Assembly: GCA_947630205.1 (NCBI GenBank)
Contig: CANRGW010000089.1
Span: 1-5,310, forward strand
Length of the DNA: 5,310 bases
DNA from: an uncultured Bacilli bacterium
Lineage (GTDB): Bacteria > Bacillota_I > Bacilli_A > RF39 > UBA660
Direction of reading: 5' to 3'
Shown: positions 5,276 through 5,310 of the stretch, piece by piece
Layout: the number at the start of each line of letters is the position of its first letter
Position numbering within the stretch: the first letter of the stretch is position 1
Program-made: the position numbers and the translations under genes
The notes under the pieces: generated by a model
The model's database searches: none
The model's input: only the letters and a program-made list of their open reading frames with translations
Told to the model about the DNA's origin: nothing

Positions 5276-5310
5276 TTCTTTAGTTTTTCTAAAAATATTA
5301 GTAATAATTA

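Noticed and set aside
1..5310. CRISPR array, tRNA, rRNA, toxin-antitoxin or phage defence genes
   Set aside because: No regularly spaced direct repeats, no cloverleaf or rRNA sequence, and all plausible reading frames are accounted for by the genes listed.

Overview
The window is about 5.3 kb of very AT-rich DNA with strong Shine-Dalgarno sites, standard bacterial start and stop codons and two kinds of sporulation gene (spoVS and a CotY/CotZ/ExsY coat pair). This points to an endospore-forming, low-GC Bacillota, perhaps an uncultured gut Bacilli or Erysipelotrichia-like lineage. The lineage is inference; the sporulation genes are read directly from the proteins.

Left part, minus strand (1-2356). 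A sigma-A-like promoter (2328-2356) and a leader of about 170 nt precede two tandem genes for small, cysteine-free exported proteins (1282-2151 and 507-1265). Both begin with a hydrophobic segment ending in S-F-A-F-F, the layout of SipW-dependent TasA/CalY (camelysin)-type proteins. They share a conserved signal segment and C-terminal motifs but have divergent centres. The operon ends in a rho-independent terminator (430-461). At the first base after its T-run starts the 5' end of a group IIC intron (429 down to 1). Its ribozyme domains I-III and the start of domain IV are in the window; the rest runs off the left edge. This terminator-adjacent position is the known target preference of group IIC introns.

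Middle (2357-3849). A non-coding stretch of about 420 bases contains an inverted repeat just upstream of the operon promoter and a long pyrimidine-rich tract. Next comes a complete zinc-dependent medium-chain dehydrogenase of the sorbitol/butanediol dehydrogenase type (2830-3849, minus), with its own extended -10 promoter and terminator.

Right part (3850-5310). A short divergent spacer carries the dehydrogenase promoter on one strand and, on the other, a sequence matching the mother-cell sigma-K consensus. The latter precedes two tandem cysteine-rich CotY/CotZ/ExsY-type genes (4028-4432 and 4445-4864), which end in a clear terminator. Convergent to them lies spoVS (4911-5171, minus), whose own terminator stem overlaps its stop codon.

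Overall this is a surface/envelope neighbourhood (secreted fibre-like proteins, spore outer-layer proteins, a sporulation regulator) with one mobile retroelement lodged at an operon terminator. I see no clearly new biological system. The most informative items are the intron-terminator junction, the tandem SipW-type pair with no signal peptidase nearby, and the sigma-K-like promoter.
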